NCBI RefSeq assembly: GCF_000717715.1
Contig: NZ_JOAI01000090.1
Coordinates: forward strand, 1 to 10,845
Reading direction: 5' to 3'
Source of the DNA: Streptomyces sp. NRRL B-24484
GTDB taxonomy: Bacteria; Actinomycetota; Actinomycetes; Streptomycetales; Streptomycetaceae
DNA length: 10,845 nt
The position numbers and the translations under genes were made by a program. Below the pieces are notes generated by a model, which saw only the letters and a program-made list of their open reading frames with translations, searched no databases and had not been told where the DNA came from. Positions within the stretch are counted from its first letter, which is position 1; every line of letters starts with the position of its first letter. This document shows, piece after piece, positions 1 to 5,793 of the stretch.

Positions 1-344
1 AGGGCCCTGACGTGCGAGCCGTCGATCGCGGCGTCGTCCATCTCCAGCAGCCCTGCCGCCCGGAGTTCGGCGAGCAGGACCTCGTGCAGGCGGGGCCACG
101 CGCCGGCCTCGGTCCAGTCCCGCAGCCGCCGCCAGGCGGTGATCCCGCTGCAGCCGGTCCGCTCTGCGGGCACCTCCCGCCAGCTCACGCTCTTGCATAG
201 CACGTACACGATGCCGCGAAGCGCAGCACGGTCGTCCGCGGGAAGCCGTCCGGGGTGGCGGTGGCGTCGCGGCGGGCGTGGCGGCAGCAGCGGAGCCGTT
301 AGGCCGCGGAGGATGTCAAGGGTCGTCGGTGGCCGTGGCGGCAT
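1..344 (-). CDS. IS5-family transposase, 5' part (runs off window)
   Basis: This is an open reading frame without stop from an ATG at 344 to the window edge, about 114 codons seen. The translation has the N-terminal DUF4096-like layout of IS5-type DDE transposases: APLLPPRP near residue 18, then HPGRLPADDRAALRGIVYVL, SVSWREVP, and TAWRRLRDWTEAGAWPRLHE. It ends with AAIDGSHVRA, where the aspartate of the IDxSHVRA motif is the first catalytic acid. The remaining catalytic residues lie beyond the left edge. The first 12 or so residues (MPPRPPTTLDIL) do not look like a normal transposase start, and a GTG at 356 is also in frame. The N-terminus may therefore be degenerate or the start elsewhere. 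The enzyme would move its own insertion sequence, and whether the copy is intact cannot be told here. Confidence 0.8.
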   Translation of the reverse strand, partial: MPPRPPTTLDILRGLTAPLLPPRPPRRHRHPGRLPADDRAALRGIVYVLCKSVSWREVPAERTGCSGITAWRRLRDWTEAGAWPRLHEVLLAELRAAGLLEMDDAAIDGSHVRA

Positions 345-691
345 TCTGGACGGCACTGGAACCCTGGGGCAGTGACCCGCTCGACACCTCGCACGCGCTG
401 CCCACCCTGGTGCTCGGGCTGGTGGCACTGCCGGCGGTGCTGCCGCTCGTCGCCCTCGGCGTCGGCGGTGCGGTCGGTTCGGGCACCTTCCTCGTCCTGG
501 TCGTACTGCTGGCCTGGGCGGAGGCGGCGGCCGTCCGGTGGGCCTGCACCCGGCTCCTCGCCAGGAGGCGCCCGGGAGCTCCGGCGGCGCCGGCCGCTCA
601 GAACGCTCAGAACGCTCCGAACGGGAAGGGCCCCGGGGGCGGCCGTCCTGACGGTCGGACGGGTCGTGGCACGCGGTCCGGTCGGCAGTGA
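329..691 (+). CDS. Small membrane protein with two helices, possibly 5'-truncated
   Basis: The frame is open upstream to a GTG at 278. I chose the GTG at 329 because AAGG lies six bases before it; 335 is another option. The roughly 120-residue product has a short N-terminal stretch (FWTALEPWGSDPLDTSHALP), two hydrophobic segments (about residues 26-45 and 50-70), then a charged tail rich in Ala, Gly and Arg with an AQNAQNAPN triplet. I do not recognise a family. Its 5' end overlaps the divergent transposase frame, so the original N-terminus may have been lost when the insertion sequence arrived. The hydrophobic core followed by RWACTRLLARRR fits an inner-membrane hairpin with a positive cytoplasmic end. 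Function is unknown. Confidence 0.45.
   Translation: MAVAAFWTALEPWGSDPLDTSHALPTLVLGLVALPAVLPLVALGVGGAVGSGTFLVLVVLLAWAEAAAVRWACTRLLARRRPGAPAAPAAQNAQNAPNGKGPGGGRPDGRTGRGTRSGRQ
596..622. repeat. 9-bp tandem repeat, three units
   Basis: GCTCAGAAC occurs twice in tandem, followed by GCTCCGAAC (one change). The repeat is inside the tail of the small membrane protein and encodes Ala-Gln/Pro-Asn triplets, so it keeps the frame. A related non-coding nine-base array is found at 8667. Confidence 0.8.
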
Positions 692-725
692 GCCGACGCG
701 AGCGCCTCGGGCCGGTGGGGCCGGG

Positions 726-1205
726 TCAGTGCCGGACCGCTCCGACGCTGCGGACCCACACCGGGAGGGGCGCGGGCTCCGGCCCGTGCACGGCCGCCGA
801 CGGGTCGTGCTCCTCGTCGAGGTCCGACCAGGCGACCACGCCCGGCGTCCAGTCGCCCAGGAACGCCTCGACGAGCGGGCCGAGGTCGTCGGTGGGCAGG
901 TACGCCCCGCCGAACGGCAGCCCGTCCGCGGCGACCGACCCGGTCGAGCACCGGAGCTGCCCCGCCTGCCCGTCGTGCCACACGTAGAAGGTCGCCACCC
1001 CCGGGAACCCCGCCCCGCGGACACGGCGCCGGATGCCCTCGGCCGTCCGCTCGAAGGCGGCCACCACCTCCGGCACGGTCACCCGCTGCCGGTCCTCCGC
1101 CTCCGCACCCGGCCGCCAGGTGTTGGTCCGCCACTCCACCCGCCGGTCGTCCAGCTCCAGCACCAGCGGCTCGTCGGCCACTTCGGCGATCCATGTCGGC
1201 AACAT
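726..1205 (-). CDS. Uncharacterised 159-residue protein
   Basis: ATG start at 1205. A G-rich stretch (GGGGCGGGGA) lies upstream, about nine bases from the start, so the Shine-Dalgarno signal is only moderate. The protein is acidic, soluble and without signal peptide or membrane segment. Recognisable stretches are MLPTWIAEVADEPLVLELDD at the N-terminus, a central VATFYVWHDGQAGQLRC that reads like beta strands, and a Trp-rich acidic end (FLGDWTPGVVAWSDLDEEHD). I do not recognise a named family. The composition, with alternating strands, many Trp/Asp and a compact size, resembles small immunity-type or ligand-binding proteins, but nothing in the sequence proves this. It converges with the small membrane protein gene on its left and stands alone as a unit. 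Confidence 0.75.
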   Translation of the reverse strand: MLPTWIAEVADEPLVLELDDRRVEWRTNTWRPGAEAEDRQRVTVPEVVAAFERTAEGIRRRVRGAGFPGVATFYVWHDGQAGQLRCSTGSVAADGLPFGGAYLPTDDLGPLVEAFLGDWTPGVVAWSDLDEEHDPSAAVHGPEPAPLPVWVRSVGAVRH

Positions 1206-1258
1206 CGCACCAGTGTCCCCGCCCCGGCCGGCCTCCGGGGCCTGCGCTCGGGAGCCGT

Positions 1259-1333
1259 GAGTCGTGGCACTGGTCCTACGGCGACCGGTACTGGGCCCTG
1301 CTCACCGGGGCCGACTGCGCCCGCTACGGACCC
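1259..1333 (+). pseudogene. C-terminal relic of an M15/VanX-type D-Ala-D-Ala peptidase
   Basis: In one forward frame about 25 codons read ESWHWSYGDRYWALLTGAD followed by CARYGP. This matches my memory of the conserved C-terminal motif E-W-W-H-W-S-Y-G-D of actinobacterial M15 (VanX-like) peptidases, whose Glu and His act in catalysis and zinc binding. Upstream and downstream in the same frame the residues lose any resemblance, and there is no suitable start. The stretch fills part of the 172-base gap between two minus-strand genes. I read it as the leftover 3' end of a deleted gene, with one of the usual tryptophans changed to serine. It should not make a functional protein. Confidence 0.5.
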
Positions 1334-1377
1334 GCCCGACCGCCCGGCCCGCGTGCGGGCCCTCGCCGGAACGGGGA

Positions 1378-2304
1378 CTACGGCGGTGCCGGGGAGGTCC
1401 GGTCGCCGCCGCGGACGGCGTCCGCAGCCCGCACCAACGCGGCCAGGACGGTGCGCACCGCCAATCGGGCCGTGCGCTCGGGCCGGTGCAGCACGTCGAC
1501 GTGCCGGCTGGCGTGCACGCCGGTCAGCGGGCGGAGCACCACGGCGGGATGCGGACGGGCCGTCCAGCGCGGCATCAGGGCCAGCCCGCCGCCCGCCGCG
1601 ACGACCTCCGCCGCGACCGTGAACTCGTTGATCCGGTGGACGATCTCGGGCCGCCGCCCGGCCACCGCCGCAATGGCCTCGACGGTGGCCAGCAGCGGGA
1701 ACCCGTCGTGGACGGTGATCCACGGCAGGCCCGCGACGTCCTGCGGTGTCAGCCGTTCGCGGGCCGCCAGCGGATGCCCGACCGGCAGCGCCACGTCCAG
1801 CGGCTCGTGCAGCAGCGGGGTGACCGCCACCGTGCCCGGCCACGGCGCGGTGTGGTCCAGGCGGTGCGCCAGCACGAGGTCGTGGTCCCGGGTCAGCTGC
1901 GGGAAGCGGTCCTGGGCGACGTCCTCGTCCGCCAGTACGAGCCGGGGGAAGCCCGCCACCGCGGCGGCCTGCCGCAGCAGCAGCGGATAGAACGCCGCCC
2001 CCGCGCTGTGGAAGGCCGCGACCGACACCCGGTCCTGCGGCTGCTCCACGAACCGGTCGACCGCGTGCCGGGCCCGGGCCAGCGCCGCCGACACGTCGAT
2101 CGCCGCGTCCGCGAGCGCCCGGCCGGCATCGGTGAGCACCAGGCGCCGCCCGGAGCGCTCGGTCAGCGGCACCGGCACCGAGCGCTGCAACAGCCGCAGC
2201 TGCTGCGACACCGCCGACGGCGTCACCGTCATCGCCTCGGCGACCGCCGTCACGCTGCCGAGTTCGCCGAGCTCCCGCAGGACCCGCAGTTGGCGTTCGT
2301 CCAT
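1378..2304 (-). CDS. LysR-family transcriptional regulator
   Basis: 308 residues, the usual size for LysR proteins. The N-terminus (MDERQLRVLRELGELGSVTA) opens a winged helix-turn-helix with AVAEAMTVTPSAVSQQLRLL at about residues 20-39, then the wing RRLVLTDAGRALA. The rest (about residues 90-300) is the two-lobed periplasmic-binding-like effector domain, including PLDVALPVGHPLA and GLPWITVHDGFPLL. The gene is divergent from the EamA transporter with 96 bases between the two start codons. LysR proteins typically control the neighbouring divergent gene and themselves, so the transporter is the likely target and its substrate the likely effector. ATG at 2304 has no Shine-Dalgarno sequence; a possible -10 box six bases upstream suggests a leaderless message. 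Confidence 0.93.
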   Translation of the reverse strand: MDERQLRVLRELGELGSVTAVAEAMTVTPSAVSQQLRLLQRSVPVPLTERSGRRLVLTDAGRALADAAIDVSAALARARHAVDRFVEQPQDRVSVAAFHSAGAAFYPLLLRQAAAVAGFPRLVLADEDVAQDRFPQLTRDHDLVLAHRLDHTAPWPGTVAVTPLLHEPLDVALPVGHPLAARERLTPQDVAGLPWITVHDGFPLLATVEAIAAVAGRRPEIVHRINEFTVAAEVVAAGGGLALMPRWTARPHPAVVLRPLTGVHASRHVDVLHRPERTARLAVRTVLAALVRAADAVRGGDRTSPAPP

Positions 2305-2310
2305 CCGCCC

Positions 2311-2316
2311 AGTCTA
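2311..2316 (-). promoter_or_regulatory. Possible -10 box of the LysR gene (leaderless)
   Basis: On the minus strand TAGACT is followed by six bases and the ATG. This places the likely transcription start on or next to the A of the start codon, and no ribosome-binding site is present. No convincing -35 hexamer is seen at the right distance. Confidence 0.3.
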
Positions 2317-2336
2317 GGTACGACCCTGTAGGCAGC

Positions 2337-2355
2337 ACTAAAAGATCGTTTCAGT
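2337..2355. promoter_or_regulatory. ACT-N-AAA / TTT-N-AGT dyad, candidate LysR operator
   Basis: A 19-base imperfect inverted repeat (ACTAAAAGATCGTTTCAGT) with arms ACTnAAA and TTTnAGT and a five-base centre. It stands out as an AT-rich island in otherwise GC-rich DNA. It lies between the divergent LysR and transporter genes, 32 bases upstream of the regulator's ATG and about 45 upstream of the transporter start. Its position, symmetry and size fit a LysR recognition site. Confidence 0.55.
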
Positions 2356-2400
2356 AAGTGGCCCTTGGCTTCACGGTCGTGCTCCGGCAGCGTGGTGGCC

Positions 2401-3360
2401 GTGCCTGACACCCGCCGTACCGACCTGGTCCTGCTGCTCGTGGCGATCGTCTGGGGTTCCAGCTACCTCGCCGCGAAGGCCGCGACCGGCGCCGTCCCCG
2501 TCCTGACCGTCCTCTTCGTGCGCTACGCCCTCGCCGCGCTCGCGGCCGTCGCCGTGATCGCCGCGGGAACGGCCCGCCGCACCCGCCCGGGCGCCGGCCC
2601 GCGCACCGGCGCCCGGCTCCGGCGCGGCGAACTGCGGTACGGCTCGGTGCTCGGCCTCACCCAGGCCGCCGTCCTCGCGATCGAGACCTACGGCGTCGCC
2701 CACACCAGCGCCGCCAACGCCGGACTCATCATCAGCCTCACGATCGTGCTCACCCCGTTCCTCGACCGCACCGGCGGACGCGGCCCGCTGCCGCCCCGGT
2801 TCTTCGCCGCCGCCGGGCTGTGCGTCCCCGCCGTCGGGCTGCTGATGTCCGGCACCGGCCTGCACACCCCCGGCCTCGGCGACCTGCTGATGCTCGCCGC
2901 CGCGGTCGTCCGCGCCGCCCACGTCGCCCTGGTCGGACACCTCACGGCCGGCCGCGACCTGCGCCCGCTGCACCTGACGGCCGTGCAGACCGCCGTCGGC
3001 ACGGTCCTGTTCGCCGCCCCCGCCGCCGCGGGCCTGCCCGGGCTCGCCCACGCGAGCGCGGCCACCTGGGGATCACTGCTCCACCTCGCGCTCTTCTGCA
3101 GCGTGTTCGCCTTCCTCGCGCAGACCTGGGCGGTGCAGCGCAGCTCCGCCAGCCGGGCCAGCCTGCTCCTCGGCACCGAACCCGTCTGGGCGGTCGCCGT
3201 CGGCATCGGCCTCGGCGGTGAACGGCTCACCGCACCCGCGGCGCTCGGCGCGGTGCTCATGGTCGCCGGCACCTACTGGGGCCAGGCCGTCGAACGTACC
3301 CACCGCACCGCGGTGCCGGCCGTCGCCGACCGTCGGGCCGAACCGGTGCCCACCTCCTGA
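2401..3360 (+). CDS. EamA/DMT-family transporter (PecM/RhaT-like)
   Basis: With the GTG at 2401 the product is 319 residues, typical for ten-helix drug/metabolite transporters. In-frame GTGs at 2365, 2392 and 2395 are alternatives; none has a good Shine-Dalgarno sequence. The first helix holds the hallmark LLVAIVWGSSYLAAKAA with TVLFVRYALAALAA following, as in the first EamA domain. The second domain contains SLLHLALFCSVFAFLAQTWA and ASLLLGTEPVWAVAVGIGLG, with the Glu-Pro of the family. The middle carries an Arg/Gly-rich loop near residue 60. These inner-membrane proteins export amino acids, pigments or drugs; the substrate cannot be read here. Divergent from the LysR gene, which probably regulates it. 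Confidence 0.93.
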   Translation: MPDTRRTDLVLLLVAIVWGSSYLAAKAATGAVPVLTVLFVRYALAALAAVAVIAAGTARRTRPGAGPRTGARLRRGELRYGSVLGLTQAAVLAIETYGVAHTSAANAGLIISLTIVLTPFLDRTGGRGPLPPRFFAAAGLCVPAVGLLMSGTGLHTPGLGDLLMLAAAVVRAAHVALVGHLTAGRDLRPLHLTAVQTAVGTVLFAAPAAAGLPGLAHASAATWGSLLHLALFCSVFAFLAQTWAVQRSSASRASLLLGTEPVWAVAVGIGLGGERLTAPAALGAVLMVAGTYWGQAVERTHRTAVPAVADRRAEPVPTS

Positions 3361-3381
3361 CGGTGCCACCTCCTCACGGTG
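3350..3381. repeat. 16-bp tandem duplication over the transporter stop codon
   Basis: CCACCTCCTGACGGTG is followed immediately by CCACCTCCTCACGGTG, with one difference. The first copy contains the stop codon of the transporter gene and the second is non-coding. It looks like a replication-slippage duplication. Confidence 0.8.
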
Positions 3382-3405
3382 CGCCGGCCGACGTCTCTGC
3401 CGGCG
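3382..3405. terminator. Hairpin between convergent genes, candidate bidirectional terminator
   Basis: CGCCGGC (3382-3388) and GCCGGCG (3399-3405) form a perfect seven-base stem with a ten-base loop. The hairpin is in the 67-base gap between the convergent transporter and second LysR genes. No T-tract follows on either strand, which is common in high-GC actinomycetes. Confidence 0.45.
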
Positions 3406-3427
3406 ACTGCGCCTGGGGACCCGGCGG

Positions 3428-4312
3428 CTACGCCCGCTCGTCCGGGGGCACCGCGGCCAGGGCGTCCGCCAAGGCCTCGACCAAGGCGTCGACCAGCGGA
3501 TCGGTGCAGCCCGCGGGGCGGGCGGCGACGATCCGGCTCGGCGGGTGGCCGTCCACCGGGACGAACACGACACCGGCCCGCGCGTGCCGTACCGAGGCCC
3601 CGGCCGGGAGCAGGCCCACCGCGCCCTCCCAGACCACGCTGTGCAGGCACTCGTCGACCGACGCCACCACCGGGCCCTGGGCGCCGTCCGCGGCGCCCAG
3701 CCAGTAGGCGCGCCACCGGGCGTCCGTCCCGACCGGCAGCCGGAACCGTAGGCGGGCGGCCAGCTCCGTGACGTGCAGCCGGTCCCGGGCCGCGAGCGGA
3801 TCACCGGCCGGCACGGCCGCCACCACCGGCTCAACGCCGAGCGGGCGGACCGTCAGACCGGCGGTGTCGAACGGCAGCCGGGTCAGCGCCACGTCCACCC
3901 GCCGCTCCCGCAGCCCGGCACTCGGATCGGTCACCGGCGCCTCGCGCAGCCGCACCCGCAGCCCGGGACGGCTGCGCCGCAGGGCCGCCAGCACCGCCGG
4001 ACCGACGTCCAGCCCCGCTCCCGCCGCGACACCGACCACCAGCACCCGGCCGGCCGCCGCCCCGCGTACCCGCTCCCTGGCCCGCTCGGCCCGCTCCAGG
4101 AGGTCGCGCGCCTCCACCAGCAGCACCTCGCCGGCCGCGGTGAGCCGCGCCCCGGTCGGGATCCGGTCGAACAGCCGGCAGCCGAGGTCCGCCTCCAGCT
4201 CCCGGATCCGGCGGCTCAGCGGCGGCTGGGCCAGGTGCAACCGGGCCGCCGCGCGGCCGAAGTGGCCCTCCTCGGCCACCGCGACGAAACAGCGCAACGC
4301 CCGCAGGTCCAT
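3428..4312 (-). CDS. LysR-family transcriptional regulator
   Basis: 294 residues from the ATG at 4312. The frame stays open to 4441, but the canonical LysR start MDLRALRCFVAVAEEGHFGR fixes the beginning. The helix-turn-helix is at about residues 17-40 (AAARLHLAQPPLSRRIRELE), followed by LFDRIPTGARLTAAGEVLL. The N-terminal pattern is closest in memory to the BenM/CatM/ClcR type (FGRAAxRLHxAQPPLSRxI), whose members control aromatic degradation, but this is a general likeness only. The effector domain spans roughly residues 90-290. It is divergent from the AhpD/CMD-like gene, with 131 bases between starts, and that gene is its probable target. Upstream no clear Shine-Dalgarno sequence precedes the ATG. 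Confidence 0.92.
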   Translation of the reverse strand: MDLRALRCFVAVAEEGHFGRAAARLHLAQPPLSRRIRELEADLGCRLFDRIPTGARLTAAGEVLLVEARDLLERAERARERVRGAAAGRVLVVGVAAGAGLDVGPAVLAALRRSRPGLRVRLREAPVTDPSAGLRERRVDVALTRLPFDTAGLTVRPLGVEPVVAAVPAGDPLAARDRLHVTELAARLRFRLPVGTDARWRAYWLGAADGAQGPVVASVDECLHSVVWEGAVGLLPAGASVRHARAGVVFVPVDGHPPSRIVAARPAGCTDPLVDALVEALADALAAVPPDERA

Positions 4313-4345
4313 GACCGGCCACGATACCGAGAAGGGCACCGTCCC

Positions 4346-4357
4346 ACCGGAACCGGT
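4346..4357. promoter_or_regulatory. ACCGG-AA-CCGGT inverted repeat, weak operator candidate
   Basis: A perfect five-base inverted repeat with a two-base centre in the gap between the divergent LysR and AhpD-like genes, 34 bases upstream of the LysR ATG. GC-rich dyads of this size arise by chance in such DNA, so location is the main argument. Confidence 0.25.
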
Positions 4358-4443
4358 CTTGGACGCGGTCCGGCCGACGCCGGTGAGGTGGTACCCGGGC
4401 GGCGGACAGCAGAGCCCGCCGCCACCGACCGAGGAGACCACCC

Positions 4444-4803
4444 GTGTACGAGCACCCCGACGACCTGCACCGCGCCCGTTCCGTAGGCCGGGCCGCCCCG
4501 GCCGAGTTCGCCGCCTGGCTCGCCTTCCAGGAGGCCGTCGACCGGCAGGACGGCGCCGTACCGCGCCGCTACCGCGAACTGATCTCGGTGGCCGTCGCGC
4601 TCGTCACCCAGTGCTCGTACTGCCTCGACGTGCACACCGCCGCGGCCCGCCGACACGGCGTCAGCAGCGAGGAGCTCGCCGAGACCGCCTTCGTGACCGC
4701 CGCCGTCCGGGCCGGCGGCACGCTCGCGCACGCCCTGCTGGCCGACCGCCTCTACGAGCAGCACGGCGGGCACGGCCACGCGGACGCACCCGCGCACGGC
4801 TGA
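4444..4803 (+). CDS. Carboxymuconolactone decarboxylase family protein (AhpD-like)
   Basis: 119 residues from a GTG at 4444, with GAGGAG seven bases before it, a strong ribosome-binding site. The family core is clear: RRYRELISVAVALVTQCSYC (Glu45, Cys57, Cys60), then LDVHTAAARRHGVSSEELAE with His64. The CxxC plus downstream His and upstream Glu are the redox-active residues of AhpD alkylhydroperoxidases, which reduce peroxides or a peroxiredoxin partner through thiol-disulfide exchange. CMD enzymes that only decarboxylate a lactone usually lack the cysteine pair, so a peroxidase or thiol-redox role is more likely. The protein is cytoplasmic. It ends in a His/Gly-rich tail (HGGHGHADAPAHG). Divergent from the LysR gene, which likely regulates it. 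Confidence 0.9.
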   Translation: MYEHPDDLHRARSVGRAAPAEFAAWLAFQEAVDRQDGAVPRRYRELISVAVALVTQCSYCLDVHTAAARRHGVSSEELAETAFVTAAVRAGGTLAHALLADRLYEQHGGHGHADAPAHG

Positions 4804-4853
4804 CGGGCGGGCGGGCACCTCCCTGCGGGCCGTGCCTGCCGGGGCCGGTTCCT

Positions 4854-4928
4854 CCGGGCGGCCGTGCCCGGCCCGGATCAGTGCTCCCGGGCGGCCGTGC
4901 CCGGTCCGGGATCAGTGCTCCCGGGCGG
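4854..4928. repeat. 33/34-bp tandem repeat at the 3' end of the HEAT gene
   Basis: Two units (4854-4886 and 4887-4920) share CCGGGCGGCCGTGCCCGG and end in ATCAGTGCTC, differing only in the middle. A third, partial copy begins at 4921 (CCGGGCGG). Read on the minus strand each unit starts GAGCACTGATC, which is Glu-His-stop in the reading frame that fits the end of the HEAT protein. The array therefore duplicates the 3' end of that gene. Each unit contains short CCGGG palindromes that could fold as hairpins and help end transcription. Confidence 0.75.
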
Positions 4929-5723
4929 TCAGGGACCGGACGGCCGCCGCGGCCGCGTCGCGGACGGTCGGGACGGGGTCGTCCGTCGCAGCTGCTCCAC
5001 CGCACCGTGCGCACCCACCCGGCCGAGGGCCGTGGCGGCGCGGGCCCGTACCCGCTCGTCGGGGTGGGCGGGAGCACGTTGCAGCAGCGGGCCCGCCGTC
5101 GGGTCGCCGCGCAGCCCGAGCGAGGCCGCGGCCTCGGCGCGGGTGCGGGAGCACGGGTCGGAGAGGAACTCCGCCAGCACCCGCACCGCGCGGCCCGTCC
5201 CGCAGTCCGCCCGTCCGAAGAACCAGGCGAGCGACTGCCGTACCCGCCGGTCGGCCTCGCGCTTCCACGGCACGTACGGCAGGAGCGCCGCCACCGCGGC
5301 CGGGCCCGCCGCGACCAGCGCCCGGCTCGCCGCCCGGTGCACCCGCCGGTCGTCCGGCGACCCGGTGAACACCGCCACCAGGGTGTGCACCGCCACTGGG
5401 CCCGGGCGCAGCACGGCCAGGGCGTCGAGGGCCACCAGGGCGACCGGGCGCGGCGCCGTGCAGAGGCGGACGAGCAGCGGGACGAAACGGTCGTCGGAGA
5501 CCCGGACGACGGCCCGCGCCAGTTCTTCGTCCCAGGGCACGTCGGCCGTCGCGTCGGGCAGATCGAGCAGATCGAGCAGGGCGTCGATGCGTGTCGGATC
5601 GGTCCGCCGGCACTGCCCGAGGATGCGGGTGTGTTCCCGGGCGCGGCAGGTGGACGGGGAGTCCGGGGGCGGCGATCGGCGGGGGAGCGTGCACCCGTCG
5701 CCGGACGGCGGTCGTTCTGGCAC
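4929..5723 (-). CDS. HEAT-repeat protein, probably frameshifted near its C-terminus
   Basis: 264 residues from a GTG at 5723. No good Shine-Dalgarno sequence is seen, and the first 40 or so residues are low-complexity, so the start is uncertain. Residues about 45-235 are helical pairs typical of HEAT/PBS-lyase repeats: FVPLLVRLCTAPRPVALVAL, ALVAAGPAAVAALLPYV, RAEAAASLGLRGDPTAGPLL, VRARAATALGRVGAHGAVEQ. Such solenoids bind proteins or nucleic acids and have no catalytic site. The frame ends in a non-repeat tail (TTPSRPSATRPRRPSGP). The neighbouring frame gives a good repeat end (DDPVPTVRDAAAAAVRSLT, then AREH and a stop at 4912), so one base seems to be missing near 4982. It lies 70 bases downstream of the methionine aminopeptidase gene on the same strand and may share its transcript. 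Confidence 0.75.
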   Translation of the reverse strand: MPERPPSGDGCTLPRRSPPPDSPSTCRAREHTRILGQCRRTDPTRIDALLDLLDLPDATADVPWDEELARAVVRVSDDRFVPLLVRLCTAPRPVALVALDALAVLRPGPVAVHTLVAVFTGSPDDRRVHRAASRALVAAGPAAVAALLPYVPWKREADRRVRQSLAWFFGRADCGTGRAVRVLAEFLSDPCSRTRAEAAASLGLRGDPTAGPLLQRAPAHPDERVRARAATALGRVGAHGAVEQLRRTTPSRPSATRPRRPSGP

Positions 5724-5793
5724 GGGTGCGATCCGACCCGCCCGTAACCCGGCCGTGCAAAGGGGATTCCGGCCGCAGGGCGGTCCGTCGGGG

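Noticed and set aside
372..1622. 416-codon open frame on the plus strand
   Set aside because: It spans several unrelated genes, and its translation is low-complexity Arg/Pro/Gly without domains.
4313..4441. N-terminal extension of the second LysR regulator
   Set aside because: The extra 43 residues are Gly/Pro-rich and unlike LysR proteins, whose canonical start is the MDLRALRCF at 4312.
4854..4928. CRISPR-like short repeats
   Set aside because: Units are directly adjacent without unique spacers, and no cas gene is present.
3768..5747. 659-codon open frame on the plus strand
   Set aside because: It crosses the second LysR gene, the AhpD-like gene and the HEAT gene in the wrong frames. The translation is Arg/Pro/Ser-rich without any domain, typical of antisense and shifted frames in GC-rich DNA.
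5750..5775. CGGCCG...CGGCCG inverted repeat between map and the HEAT gene
   Set aside because: It has only six base pairs with a 14-base loop, and each arm is itself palindromic, so this is expected by chance in such DNA.
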